The notes under the pieces are model-generated. The model saw only the letters and a program-made list of their open reading frames with translations, was not told where the DNA came from and made no database searches. A stretch of DNA of 64,000 nt. Origin: Bedellia somnulentella (lineage: Eukaryota > Arthropoda > Insecta > Lepidoptera > Bedelliidae). Location: positions 434,001 through 498,000 of the forward strand of contig OY755172.1 in assembly GCA_963576735.1 (NCBI GenBank), in the 5' to 3' direction. This document shows, one piece after another, positions 40,830 to 51,068 of the stretch; within the stretch, counting starts at the first letter, position 1; each line of letters begins with the position of its first letter. Position numbers and translations under genes: made by a program.

Positions 40830-43760
40830 TTGCGAGTGATTGAAGCAAGGGCGGGACGAACAGACAGGAAGATGGCAGACGACAATTCTTTGAAACTCCA
40901 GACGCACATTAAGCTCGAGGGAACATCCAATTGGAATATTTGGAAATTCCAAACCGTCGTTTTGTTACGGAGTCAAGGCTTATTGGAAGTGACAGACGGA
41001 AGCAGTGTGAAACCAGAGCAGGCGGTTGAGAAGGCTGCATGGGAAAGAAAAGACGCGAAGGCTCAATCATGGATTGTTACAAGAATGTCAGAAAGCGTGA
41101 TGATGCATATCATAACATGTACCACGTCAGCCGAAATGTGGCGAAAACTTGCAAGCGTATATGAGCAAAAATCCGAAACAAGTATACATATCGTACAACA
41201 ACGTTTCTTCCAATACAAGTACGAGGAGGGCACGGCGATGTCTACGTACTTATCAAAAATAGAAGAATTAAGAAACCAGCTCAAACAAATGGGAGAAGCA
41301 ATTTCAGAAAAATTCGTAATAACGAAAGTGTTAATGTCCCTTCCAGAAGCCTATAAACATTTTGTATCGGCGTGGGAGTCTGCGCCGGACGAGAAACAAA
41401 CGTTAGAAAATCTTGTCGCGAGATTGTTGATTGAAGAAGAGCGTATTAACGAAAAGGAGCCTCAGAACTCTTCAGCATCAGCGTTTTTAGCTAAGAAAAA
41501 CATTAAGTGTTATAAGTGCAATAAACTAGGACACTATCAAAGTGAATGTAACCAAAACAAGGGCTCGGGACATGATAATAGACCGGTTAAAAAGTGTTAT
41601 TACTGTAAAAAAATGGGGCATACTAAAAGTGAGTGCTACTTCAAAAGGAATCGGGAAAAAGACAGTACGAGTAATGCATTTATGGTGATGAACTCAAATA
41701 GTAATGTGCAAGAATCTAAGTGGTTAGTGGACTCGGGCGCTAGCCAACATATGTGTCGTGATCGTAACTTATTTGCTACATTTAGATCGTTGAACAACAA
41801 AACAGTGATAGTTGGAAATGGCGAGGAGATTAGTGCGCTTGGTTGTGGACAGATGGCGGTGCAAGTTTACAACGGCCGCGGATGGGTGAATACAACTATT
41901 GACAATGTTCTTTTCGTTCCGAAATTGAAAACAAACCTGTTATCTGTCAAATGCGCTACAGAGAGAGGTTATGTTGTCAAAATGGACAACAACTTGTGTA
42001 AATTCTACAAAGAAAATATTGTGAGTGCCGTAGCGAATCGTAACGGAGACATGTACTATATGGACGTGCGTTATAAATGTGAGGTAGCGAACGCGACTGA
42101 AGTGAAATCTGGACTTAAAGAGTGGCACGAAAAACTTGCTCATCAAAACCTACAGTATGTGAGAATGGTGCTAAAAAACAATAACATTGAAGTAAAAGAC
42201 TCTGACTTTAAGTGTGAGGGTTGCTTGGAGGGCAAAATACATCGTTTGCCTTTCAGTGCTAGTGAAAATAAAACGAGTAGGCCATGTGAGTTGATACATG
42301 CAGATACGTGCGGACCTATGGAGGTGCCGTCGGTGGGAGGATCTAGATACTTCGTAATTCTAAAAGATGACTTCTCTAACTACAGATCAGTGTACTTTGT
42401 TAAAGGCAAAGATGAAGTTAAGAAGTGTATTGAGAACTTTCTGTACAAAGCTGAAAATGTAACCAAAAACAAAGTACTGTGTTTTAGAAGTGATAATGGA
42501 TTAGAGTTCGTCAACAAGGAAGTTCAACATTTGTTTGAGAAACGTGGAATAACCCATCAAACCACGGTGCCATATACTCCTGAACAAAATGGCAAGGCGG
42601 AGCGAGAGAATAGAACTCTAATAGAAGCAGCACATACAATGTTGTGCGCAGCAGGTCTACCTAAAAAGCTGTGGGCAGAAGCTGTGCATACTGCAGCATA
42701 TGTACTAAACAGAACAAGTAAAAGCAATGAAACTGGAAAGACTCCATATGAAACATGGACAGGTAAACAATTTGACATAACGGGCCTTAAAATCTTTGGA
42801 AATCCTGTGTATGTCCATGTTCCAAAGGAAAAGAGGAGGAAATGGGATCCTAAAGGGGAGAAAGCAGTCATGGTTGGCTACGAGGAAAATGTCAAGGGCT
42901 ACAGGATATTCTTCTCAGAAAAGAATACTGTTGAGGTAAAAAGAGATGTCATATTTCTAGAAAAAGGTGAAAAACAGAAGGAGCGATTAGTTATGCTGGA
43001 CACTACAGTTGAGGAGATGACAGACACTAGTCAAGAGCTACCTAAAAACAGAGAGAAAGCTGAAGTTCAAGGAAAGAGGATGGTTCAAGAAGAAATACAG
43101 ACCAAAGAGGTAGAGGAAACCCTGAATGAGTCGAGTGAAAGTGACAGTATCTACATACCATGTTCCAGTGATGATGAATTCAGCAACAATGATAATGGAG
43201 TGATACAGACGCGGGAGAAGAGTAATCGAATCAGGAAACAGACTTCATTTTACAAGTGTCATCATGTCTATGTGGAGGGAAATGAACCAAAGACTTACCA
43301 AGATGCCATGCAACGGAATGATGCAAGTAAATGGAAAGAAGCAATGCAGAGAGAATTGAATACACTTAAAGAAAATAATACTTGGAGTGTTTGTGAGGAA
43401 CCTGTAACTGAAAAGACGGTTAGTAGTAGATGGGTATTTAAAATCAAAAACTCTAATAATAATGTAGAATATAAAGCAAGATTAGTTGCAAGAGGTTTTG
43501 AGCAGTGTGATACTATGGAACTATGTGATTTATATGCACCAGTAGCTAAATTGTCAACATTCAGGTTATTTGTTTGTATAGCAACAAAATTAAATTTACC
43601 GATCAATCAAATGGATGTAACAGGTGCCTTCCTATATGGAGATATTGATGAAAAAGTGTATTTAGAATTGCCAGAGGGTGCATATTGCGGTGATAAAAAT
43701 ATTGTTAAATTAAAAAAAATCTTTGTATGGGTTAAAAAAATCACCAAAATACTGGAATGA
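40830..43760 (+). CDS. copia Gag-protease-integrase and start of RT
   Basis: Polyprotein of a Ty1/copia element. The likely start is the Met of MADDNSLKL (residue 15 of the open frame, 40872). Gag (UBN2-type) covers about 15-220; CCHC knuckles CYKCNKLGHYQSEC (227-240) and CYYCKKMGHTKSEC (256-269); aspartic protease WLVDSGASQHM (about 298-308); pre-integrase WHEKLAHQN (about 430); integrase catalytic region with HADTCGPM, FRSDNGLEF and TPEQNGKAERENRT; then RT starting WVFKIKN ... YKARLVARGFEQ and QMDVTGAFLYGDID. The frame is lost at ~43715 in a run of eight A, where seven would keep it, so the last ~15 residues are aberrant. The rest of RT is at 43723-44823. Confidence 0.92.
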   Translation: MRVIEARAGRTDRKMADDNSLKLQTHIKLEGTSNWNIWKFQTVVLLRSQGLLEVTDGSSVKPEQAVEKAAWERKDAKAQSWIVTRMSESVMMHIITCTTSAEMWRKLASVYEQKSETSIHIVQQRFFQYKYEEGTAMSTYLSKIEELRNQLKQMGEAISEKFVITKVLMSLPEAYKHFVSAWESAPDEKQTLENLVARLLIEEERINEKEPQNSSASAFLAKKNIKCYKCNKLGHYQSECNQNKGSGHDNRPVKKCYYCKKMGHTKSECYFKRNREKDSTSNAFMVMNSNSNVQESKWLVDSGASQHMCRDRNLFATFRSLNNKTVIVGNGEEISALGCGQMAVQVYNGRGWVNTTIDNVLFVPKLKTNLLSVKCATERGYVVKMDNNLCKFYKENIVSAVANRNGDMYYMDVRYKCEVANATEVKSGLKEWHEKLAHQNLQYVRMVLKNNNIEVKDSDFKCEGCLEGKIHRLPFSASENKTSRPCELIHADTCGPMEVPSVGGSRYFVILKDDFSNYRSVYFVKGKDEVKKCIENFLYKAENVTKNKVLCFRSDNGLEFVNKEVQHLFEKRGITHQTTVPYTPEQNGKAERENRTLIEAAHTMLCAAGLPKKLWAEAVHTAAYVLNRTSKSNETGKTPYETWTGKQFDITGLKIFGNPVYVHVPKEKRRKWDPKGEKAVMVGYEENVKGYRIFFSEKNTVEVKRDVIFLEKGEKQKERLVMLDTTVEEMTDTSQELPKNREKAEVQGKRMVQEEIQTKEVEETLNESSESDSIYIPCSSDDEFSNNDNGVIQTREKSNRIRKQTSFYKCHHVYVEGNEPKTYQDAMQRNDASKWKEAMQRELNTLKENNTWSVCEEPVTEKTVSSRWVFKIKNSNNNVEYKARLVARGFEQCDTMELCDLYAPVAKLSTFRLFVCIATKLNLPINQMDVTGAFLYGDIDEKVYLELPEGAYCGDKNIVKLKKIFVWVKKITKILE

Positions 43761-44823
43761 CAAATTTAATTCAGTAATTAAGAAAGAAGGTTTTGTAAAA
43801 TCAAAAAGTGATTCTTGTCTGTACACTAAATGTGAAGGTGATGCCCGAACATATGTTTTACAGTATGTTGATGATTTATTAATATTTGGAAATAATCAAG
43901 AGCATATTTGTGACCTTAAGTCACTATTAAATAAAGAATTTAAAATGAAAGATTTGGGCTTAGTTTCAAACTTCTTAGGTATTCATATAAAACAAGATTT
44001 AGGTACAGGGATCACTGAGCTTAATCAAAAAGAATACTTAGAAAATGTATTACAAAAATTTGATATGCAAGATTGTAAACAAATATGTACACCAATGGAT
44101 CTGAACTTTGACACTAAATTATTTAAAGATAACAATGATTCTGTGATTGATAAAAACATTGAAAATAAATGTAGAAAAATTATAGGTTGCTTGTCTTATG
44201 CTGTATTAGGAACAAGGCCTGATTTGTGTATTGCTGTGTCAATTTTGAGCAGATATCAAAATAATGCAAATAATGTCTTATTAACTGCCTTAAAGAGAGT
44301 ATTAAGATATGTAAAACATACAATAAATTACAAACTTGTCTACAAATGTACTAGCAATGTATTAGTGGGATATTGTGATGCAAATTGGGGAGGAGACTTG
44401 AAGGATAGAAAGTCAACAACTGGTTATTGTTTTAAGTTTGCAGATTGCTTAATTTCTTGGTCTTCTAAAAAACAGGCCAGTGTCAGTCTGTCTTCTACCG
44501 AGTCAGAGTACATAGCTATAAGTATGGCTTCTAGCGAAGCCTGTTGGTTGATTAACTTGCTTAAAGATTTTAATATTGTTAAGGTGTGTCCTGTCACAAT
44601 ATTTTGTGACAATCAGAGTGCTATAATGGTAGCAAACACTGAAAGTGTCAAAAGACTAAAACATATTGATATTAGATATCATTTCATTAAAGAGTTGATT
44701 AAGTGTGGAAAAGTAGTGTTAAAATATATTAAAACTGAAGACCAGACAGCAGATATGTTTACAAAAGCATTAAATAAAAATTTACTGTTAAGATTTATTA
44801 AAAACTGTGGGTTGTATGAATAA
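43723..44823 (+). CDS. copia RT (rest) and RNase H
   Basis: Continues the polyprotein in the +1-shifted frame. MYGLKKSPKYW opens the thumb-side RT segment, the catalytic YVDD box is in LQYVDDLLIFG (about 48-58), and the RNase H domain follows with GYCDANWGGD, RKSTTGYCF, SSTESEYIAIS and FCDNQSAIMVAN, then KHIDIRYHFIKE. The end, NKNLLLRFIKNCGLYE, is the usual copia C-terminus. The separate start codon is only an artefact of the single-A break. Confidence 0.9.
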   Translation: MYGLKKSPKYWNDKFNSVIKKEGFVKSKSDSCLYTKCEGDARTYVLQYVDDLLIFGNNQEHICDLKSLLNKEFKMKDLGLVSNFLGIHIKQDLGTGITELNQKEYLENVLQKFDMQDCKQICTPMDLNFDTKLFKDNNDSVIDKNIENKCRKIIGCLSYAVLGTRPDLCIAVSILSRYQNNANNVLLTALKRVLRYVKHTINYKLVYKCTSNVLVGYCDANWGGDLKDRKSTTGYCFKFADCLISWSSKKQASVSLSSTESEYIAISMASSEACWLINLLKDFNIVKVCPVTIFCDNQSAIMVANTESVKRLKHIDIRYHFIKELIKCGKVVLKYIKTEDQTADMFTKALNKNLLLRFIKNCGLYE

Positions 44824-44869
44824 GTTAAATAAATATGTGACTGTAAGGGTGTATTACATTGAGAGGGGG

Positions 44870-45032
44870 TGTTGGTAGCAATGTAATACTTTTCTATTTT
44901 TATGTGTTGGTAACACTGTTCTTCCATATCCGCTATACTGTCATGGCCAATATTGCTTCGCTGTGTTAGAACTTATAATTAATTCAATAAAAGTCAGCTA
45001 CAAGAGTATACGATTGTTTTACTTATATATCA
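44870..45032 (+). repeat. copia 3' LTR
   Basis: Preceded by the polypurine tract GAGAGGGGG (44861-44869). Identical by eye to the 5' LTR. Confidence 0.9.
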
Positions 45033-45037
45033 AAAGG

Positions 45038-47769
45038 AAAACTGGAGTCTGCTGGCATTGGTTCCACAGGTCCACGTTCCGGATTGTCATTGGCCAGTAA
45101 ATGCGGAGGATTGACCTCAGGGACTTGTTGACGAAGACTTGGAGCTTATTCGTCAGCCCCTTTGTCACTCTCCACGTTTCACAGCCAAAGAGCAGAACGG
45201 ATTTCACCACGGATTCGAAGAGGGAGATCTTTACTCGACGGGAAAGGACATTTGACTCCCAGACAGGTCTCAGTTGGGCAAAGGCCGCGTTTGCCTTCCG
45301 TATCCTGCTTTCAACATCCTCGTCTGCACCTCCTTGACACGTAATAACACTACCGAGGTAAACAAACTTACGAGCGGATTCTAGGGGGGTATCTTGAAGC
45401 TTCAATGGTTCTGTCGTTGAAGGATTTATCCGCATGTCGACGGTTTTGCGTTTATTAATTCGCAGGCCCATGACTTCTGCTTGCTTTCTAAGGCTCTCAA
45501 GTTTAGCTTCTAAATGGGCTAGAGTTGGCGAGATTAACACAATGTCGTCCGCGTAGTCCAAGTCTTCTAAGACAGAAGCGCCCCACTTCACACCTCGAGG
45601 TGTTTGGGTGACCGCTCTCATGACGTCGTCCAACAGAATAATGAAGAGAAGCGGCGATAAGAGGCATCCTTGCTTGACGCCCGCAGAGATGCATATTGGT
45701 GCTCCCAGCTCCTTTTCATGAATCACCCGGCATGTGCTACCTTCGTACAGGGCGCGGATTATCTCAGTAATACACTGCGGGATGCCCCTGCGACTAAGGC
45801 TGGACCACAACGCGCCCCAGTTCACGGTGTCGAAGGCTTTTTCGAAATCGACGAATGCCAGCAGTAGTTCCGACTGCCATTCGACACACTGCTCGATCAG
45901 TATGCGCAAGGTGTTAGTGTGGTCTGTGCAGGAGCGTCCGGAGCGGAAACCGGCTTGTTCTTCCCTCAGCGTCTCAGCTACTGCTGGTGCGATGCGGTTG
46001 AGCAGAATCTTCGCTAAAACTTTTGCGGCGGAAGGTAGTAGTGTAATGCCGCGCCAGTTATCACATCGCGTTAAATCACCCTTCTTAGGAACTTTCACCA
46101 GAAGGCCTTGTTTCCATTCATCGGGAACTTGTCTAGTCTCCCAAATGCGGGTAAGAAGGGGATACAGCAGTGAAGCAGATGTAGCAGCATCGGCTCTCAA
46201 CATATCCACGTGGACATTGTCGACTCCTGGCGCTTTCCCTGGTTTCAGAGACTTCACTGCTAATAAAGTTTCATCAAATGAGGGAGGTGCTGTCGCAATG
46301 TCTAATACAGTGACTGGTGAGCTAGTGCTGGTTTCATGAGAGTCTGGCGTCTGGGTTTGCTTTAGCAGGCTCGTGAAGTGTTCAGTCCATCTTTGCAACT
46401 GTTCGTCTGAGGTACATAGGAGGCTACCGTCACTACCTTTAAGCGGTTTTTTAGTCATACGTGCTTTGCGCCCGCTAAGTCGGCGCGTGATGTCATACAA
46501 CTGGCGCATGTCTTTGCGGCGGGCCGCGGTGTTCGCACGTTCCGCTAGTTCGTCGGCGGCTCTGCGTTGGTCACGTCTCGACATTCTTCTGATGTTTTTG
46601 CGAAGGACATTGTAGCGCTCCTGGAGACTAGTAGTTTGTGGCTCAGTGCTTGACAATAATTGTAGCTTGATCCCTTGCCTTTCTTCGATTTGCTGCCACA
46701 GCTCAGAGGACATCCAGTCTTCCCTCCTCGGGGAAATATATCCGAGTGCTTCTTCACCGGCTTTTGTGAAGGCAGTGCGAACGCGGACCCAAGTTTCCTC
46801 AATTTGCTCATCTTCTAATTCCTCTAAAAGTTCGAACTGATTCCTGAGAGACAAACAGAATTCTTCCCGTCCTTCTGGTGTCCGTAGTTTCCGGACTTCA
46901 AAACTTCTAGAGATCTTCTCAAAGTTACGGCGGGGGGAGGAAAGCTTGAGCCTTACCTCAGCAACAACCAGGTGGTGATCGCTGTCTACGTCGGCACCAC
47001 GTCGGTTACGAACATCCAACAGGGAGGATCTCCATGTGCGGCTGATCGCAACATGATCAATCTGGTTGCGAGTTACACCATCAGGGGAAATCCATGTTGT
47101 TTTATGGCACTCTTTGTGTTTAAACAGTGTTCCTCCTATAACAAGGTTTCTTGCGGAACACAGGTCACCGAAAAGTTTTCCGTTCTCGTTTATGTTTCCG
47201 ATGGCGCCATGAGTACCCATATAGTGTTCTCTTCCTTCATTGTCATTGCCTAGCTTCGCGTTAAAGTCACCTATCAAGAAAACGATGTCCTGCTTTCGGA
47301 TCTTCCTCAGTGTAGCCTCGAGCTGCTCATAAAAAGCTGCTTTCACATCATCAGTGGCTGAGTTTGTCGGAGCGTAACACTGGATTACGCTTATCTTGCG
47401 TGCTCGTGAGTCAAACCGGGCTGTTATGATTCGCTCCGACACAGGTGACCAGGTTAACAGACTTTTTTTGGCACATCGACTAAGAAGCAGGCCAACTCCA
47501 TATTCTCTACTTGCGTCCACATCCTCTTTGCCACTATACAGAAGTGTGTAGCCCAAGTCAGCAACTTCCTCACCAAAACCATTCCATCTTGTTTCGCTCA
47601 ATCCAAGGATGTGGATGTTATATTCACTCATGACTTTGGCTATCTGTGGTAGCCGTTCGGGTCGAGTCATGGTTCTGACATTCCAGCACCCAATCCGTGT
47701 CCGTTGTTTAAAGCCAAAGGTCGTCGGTAAAGGGATTCGGGTATTCTTATTTACAGGTTTCTTAATCAA
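45038..47769 (-). CDS. LINE-B endonuclease/reverse transcriptase (all but C-terminus)
   Basis: About 910 LINE residues are open without breaks; the last few codons of the frame (down to 45019) come from the copia LTR. APE endonuclease (about 25-275): RIGCWNVRTM, GLSETRWNG, YAPTNSATDD, LIGDFNAKLG and DSDHHLVVAEVRL. Reverse transcriptase (about 500-800): CDNWRGITLLPSAAKVLAKI, AGFRSGRSCTDH, FVDFEKAFDTVNWG, GVKQGCLLSPLLFIILLDD and the YADD box LDYADDIVLIS. The thumb region VYLGSVITCQGGADEDV and LLFGCETWRV follow. The Met at 47769 fits an RTE-like start shortly before the endonuclease. The reading frame before the copia insertion seems to have been functional. Confidence 0.9.
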
Positions 47770-47869
47770 TAGATTTAAGAGTGTGCAGGGGATTAGCCCA
47801 CAGCACTCCGATCACGACGATGGGGCTGCCATCTTTGCGTTCGTGCCCGCAGAGCCAGGCTTTTAGGGC

Positions 47870-48001
47870 ATATTGGGGCTTAATAATTGATTTTTGGGCG
47901 ATGAGGAGCTGACCAGCTTATCGCCACTCAACTTCCAAAAGTGGCTGAGGAATTTCTTATTCCAAAGCCCTGGCTACCCCTTCTAGGGATTTACACATAT
48001 A
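47870..48001 (+). repeat. REP-A, right part of the copy split by LINE-B
   Basis: Starts with the duplicated ATATTGGGGCTT and continues TAATAATTGATTTTTGGGC ... GTGGCTGAGGAATTTCTTAT ... GCCCTGGCTACCCCTTCTAG. It then meets a short inverted copy of the REP-A tail. Confidence 0.88.
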
Positions 48002-48090
48002 CATATACATACATATACTCACGGCTATAAATCCCTAGATGGGGTAGAGGTTTATAGCCGTGAGTATATGTATGTATGTATGTTTAAATA
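48002..48090. repeat. Palindrome of two REP-A tails
   Basis: CATACATATACTCACGGCTA ... and ... TAGCCGTGAGTATATGTATG face each other around GATGGGGTAGAGG, forming an inverted repeat of about 35 bp per arm. Confidence 0.85.
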
Positions 48091-48106
48091 AGTTAATTTT
48101 TTTTTA

Positions 48107-48478
48107 ACGACATGATAGTCTAGTGGGTAGAACACCCGCCCGAAAAACAGAAGGGCGTGAGTTCCAATCCTGGGACGGGCCTACACCAATTTGTCATTTC
48201 TAAAGACATATGTGTGGTTAATTTATCATGGTTGCTAACGGTGAGGGAAAACATCGTGAGGAAACCCACATGGCTGAGTTGTACTTAGTCATGTGACAGT
48301 GTATTCGTACAAAACGGCGATAGGCCTGCTCCCTATCACGCGAGTACACTGTCTAAGCAAAACGTGGGTACCTTCTCTGGAAACTAGATGGAGCTTGCCA
48401 TGTGAGTTCAGGAGTATTGGTACCTCTGCCAACCCCTTCGGGGATAAACGGCGTGAACGTTTATGTTTATGTTTTTTT
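48107..48478 (+). mobile_element. SINE-B, full-length copy
   Basis: tRNA-like head with A box TAGTCTAGTGGG and B box AGTTCCAATCC, the standard body, and the end CGTGAACGTTTATGTTTATG. A TTTTTTTAA string on both sides may be the target duplication. It is close in sequence to 3439-3804. Confidence 0.88.
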
Positions 48479-49205
48479 AAATAAAAGCAGCTTGGAACTG
48501 TTTGATTAATCTTTTAAACAAATTGGCTCTTTTTTTAACATCACTTAAATTACACTTTCATGTTAATTCTACCACAGTTAACTATTAAAGTATCATAACT
48601 AAATACAAAAATTCGCATGTCTCCAAAATCTTGATAGTAAAGGGTAAACATGTTAAATAACATAAAATACGTTTGATTTCATGTATGTATATTGATCGTT
48701 GTGGTGAAGGGTTACAATATCCCGTAATCCGGGCAAAGTACCAGCGCTCTGTACAAAATGGCCGCGATTAGCGAAACGACAGTTGAATGATGGCGGGAAT
48801 CTTGCTATATCTACTCGTGAGGATTTTTGCGAAGCCCAAGTCTGTTCGGTGAGTTGAGAAAGTTACGACCTTGGCCTTGACATTACAACTTATTGTCACA
48901 AAAAACTAATGTAATTTATTATTATTATTTTATTTTATTTTCTTTGGAAGATTAACAGACTAATACAAACAATATAATACTAATTATGAATACACAATGC
49001 CATTTACAAATCTTCACCTATAGCAAAATAACATAATACTTACAGAACTAAAAACTGAAAAAAAAAAACTAAAAAGATTTAGGTAACAATTAAATAATTA
49101 TAATGTTGAGGTTAGTGTAGAAATTATTGGTGAATAAATTTTCTTACTCTTGTAGTGCTTGTATTGTATGTAATAGAGGTACAATTTGTTTTTAAACGTC
49201 TTTTA
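48479..49205. other. Unassigned DNA
   Basis: No ORF of interest. 48720-48880 is GC-richer (GGCGGGAATCTTGC) but unassigned. Confidence 0.45.
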
Positions 49206-49207
49206 TA

Positions 49208-49345
49208 GAAAATTGCCGTGTGGTGTAGTGCCGGTTTAGAATGTCACTATCAACTTCCAAATGTGGCTAACGAGTTTCTAGCTCTAAAGCTCCGTTTACC
49301 CCTTTTTAGGATTTATGGCCGTGAGTATAATAAGTATGTAAGTAT
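49208..49345 (+). repeat. REP-A with internal deletion
   Basis: The head GTGTAGTGCCGGTTTAGAAT is joined directly to the distal part (CAACTTCCAAATGTGGCTAA ... GGCCGTGAGTATAA); the ~120-bp middle is missing. Confidence 0.8.
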
Positions 49346-49651
49346 GTTTATAAGATTCGGAGGTTCTAAATCAGGTTCCATAGCTAAAGAAGCTTTAAGA
49401 GCTTGCAGCTGAAATTTACTTAAGACTTTAATTTGCCCATTGATAATAAATTTTTGTTAATTAGAACACTTATCACTTAGCTACTAAAGTTTAACGCTTA
49501 CAAAACCAAAATATGTTGAAAGCTTGCTAAAGAATTTTGGAAATGATGTGTCCCTCGCGGTCACACTAATATATGTTTATGTTAATGCGAGGATCCGCGA
49601 GATCAGGACGCCTACCACGAGTATTATTTAACCGTTACTCTGTCGATTAGA

Positions 49652-49792
49652 CATACATAACATAACATATACATAAACGTTCACGCCGAATATCCCCGAA
49701 GGGGTTGGCAGAGGTACTAATACTTCTGAACATCACGTGACTTTGTCACCTGGTGTTCAGAGTACCCACGTTTTGCATGGACAGTGTACTCA
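49652..49792 (-). mobile_element. SINE-B, 5'-truncated insertion with 12-bp TSD
   Basis: The 3' ~140 bp of SINE-B on the minus strand, flanked on both sides by CTGTCGATTAGA (49640-49651 and 49793-49804). The AT-rich tail (CATAACATAACATATACATA) is on the low-coordinate side. Confidence 0.92.
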
Positions 49793-50345
49793 CTGTCGAT
49801 TAGAACAAGATAAAAATATACAAAACTATGTAAATGCAAAAGAGATGGATGTTTTATACTACGCTTTATTTAGTTAAATGGTCGCTCGTACTAGCTGGGT
49901 TGGAGTGGTTCTCTTCCTCTCGAGCACTTGAAGTAGCATACAATTCATAAATCAGTGATAGAGGGTGAACCCCAGGGGAACCTCACCGATTTCAATGATA
50001 AACGATTAGATGGGTTTCCGAAAGGTTTTGGTTAGTTTTATAAGTACAAAAAGTATGTTCGGTATGAATATTTTAGCTTAACGAAAGAAACTTAACAATA
50101 TTTTGGTGTTAACTATTAAGTTGCATATGCCTGAAGGACCTGGCAGAAGAACAAACAATGTTGTTTGGAGTGCTCGGTATCAGCTTGGATAAAATAAACT
50201 AGTACTGATCACTGAAAATTAATTGACCAAGAAATAATATGTTCTGCTCATTTATTAAATTATGTTACGTAAGTAGTGTTATGATAGGGTGTTAAGAAAG
50301 TATTTGTGGCAGTTACTGTCCCAGTTCGGTACCTCCATTTGTAAC

Positions 50346-51068
50346 TCATTCGGAAAATAGGGGTAGGAATAGTATAATATATGATGACATCCGTGGCTCT
50401 CTCCAATCTTTTCGAAATGAGTCCAGGTCATCCCGCCATCTCCTTCTTGGTCTGCCTCTGCGCCGGCGGCCGTTGCTAGGAACCCATTGGGTTACATTTT
50501 TAGCCCACCTGTCCGGCGGCATACGGCAGACATGCCCCACCCAGTCCCACTTCAATTTGGCTGTCTTAGCACCCACGTCGGCTATTTGAGTTTTGGAGCG
50601 CAGGTCGGTGTTACGAATGCGGTCTGTTCGCTTCACACCCAAAATACTGCGCTCAATTGCTCTCTGGCACACCTTGAGTTTGGACTTCTGAGACTCAGTC
50701 AGTGACCATGTCTGTGCACCGTAAGTTAGGACAGGCAGGATACACATATCAATGAGTTTAAGCTTCAGGGACAAAGGTAAGTCGCCCTTCATTAGCGACT
50801 TCATGGACCAGAAGCTCTTCCAGGCGTTTTCAATCCTTCGATCGATCTCCTTGTCCTGTCTGGATTCAAAGGACACTATCTGGCCCAAGTAAATGTACTC
50901 ATCGACGTATTGTATTTCCTGCCCATCTACCTCAACCCTACGTTTTGTGCTATTGGTCATAACTTTCGTCTTCGACCGGTTCATCATCAGTCCAACCTCA
51001 AGGCTTGCCGTGGATAGCTCTCGCAACATTCGTTGGAGCTCGGGTGCTGAGTGGGAGAGTAGGACTAT
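50346..51068 (-). pseudogene. RTE-like LINE fragment (thumb and C-terminus)
   Basis: The frame encodes the region after the RT active site: RSKTKVMTNS, DEYIYLGQIVSFE, LPVLTYGAQTWSLT, RSILGVKRTDRIRN and the end WVGHVCRMPPDRWAKNVTQW followed by GRRRRGRPRRRWRDDL. This is the conserved tail of another RTE-like family, distinct from LINE-A and LINE-B. The reading frame can be followed to 51068 before unrelated AT-rich sequence begins, so the copy is 5'-truncated. Confidence 0.85.

Larger units (their letters stand above)
40542..45032 (+). mobile_element. Ty1/copia LTR retrotransposon, nearly intact
   Basis: LTRs 40542-40704 and 44870-45032 (~163 bp, TGTTGGTAGC ... ATATATCA) look identical, and the identity extends through AAAAGG beyond each. 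Next to the 5' LTR, GGTTATGGGCCCAG resembles the internal initiator-tRNA-Met primer site of Drosophila copia. GAGAGGGGG before the 3' LTR is the polypurine tract. One gag-pol frame is broken only by one extra A at ~43712-43719. It lies in the LINE-B ORF; no 5-bp target duplication is evident. Confidence 0.9.
40252..47869 (-). mobile_element. LINE-B, full RTE-like LINE split by a copia element
   Basis: The element reads on the minus strand from 47869 (short 5' UTR) through a single long ORF to a (AAC)n-type tail at 40252-40262. It is bounded by the 12-bp duplication ATATTGGGGCTT inside REP-A. The copia element at 40542-45032 is inserted in the ORF near its C-terminal end. Without it the LINE would be about 3.1 kb, typical of RTE-like elements. 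Clade placement is by eye. Confidence 0.85.

Noticed and set aside
45101..47253. Plus-strand frames of 60-200 codons opposite LINE-B
   Set aside because: No motifs and they mirror the open LINE-B frame; GC content of the region makes antisense frames long.
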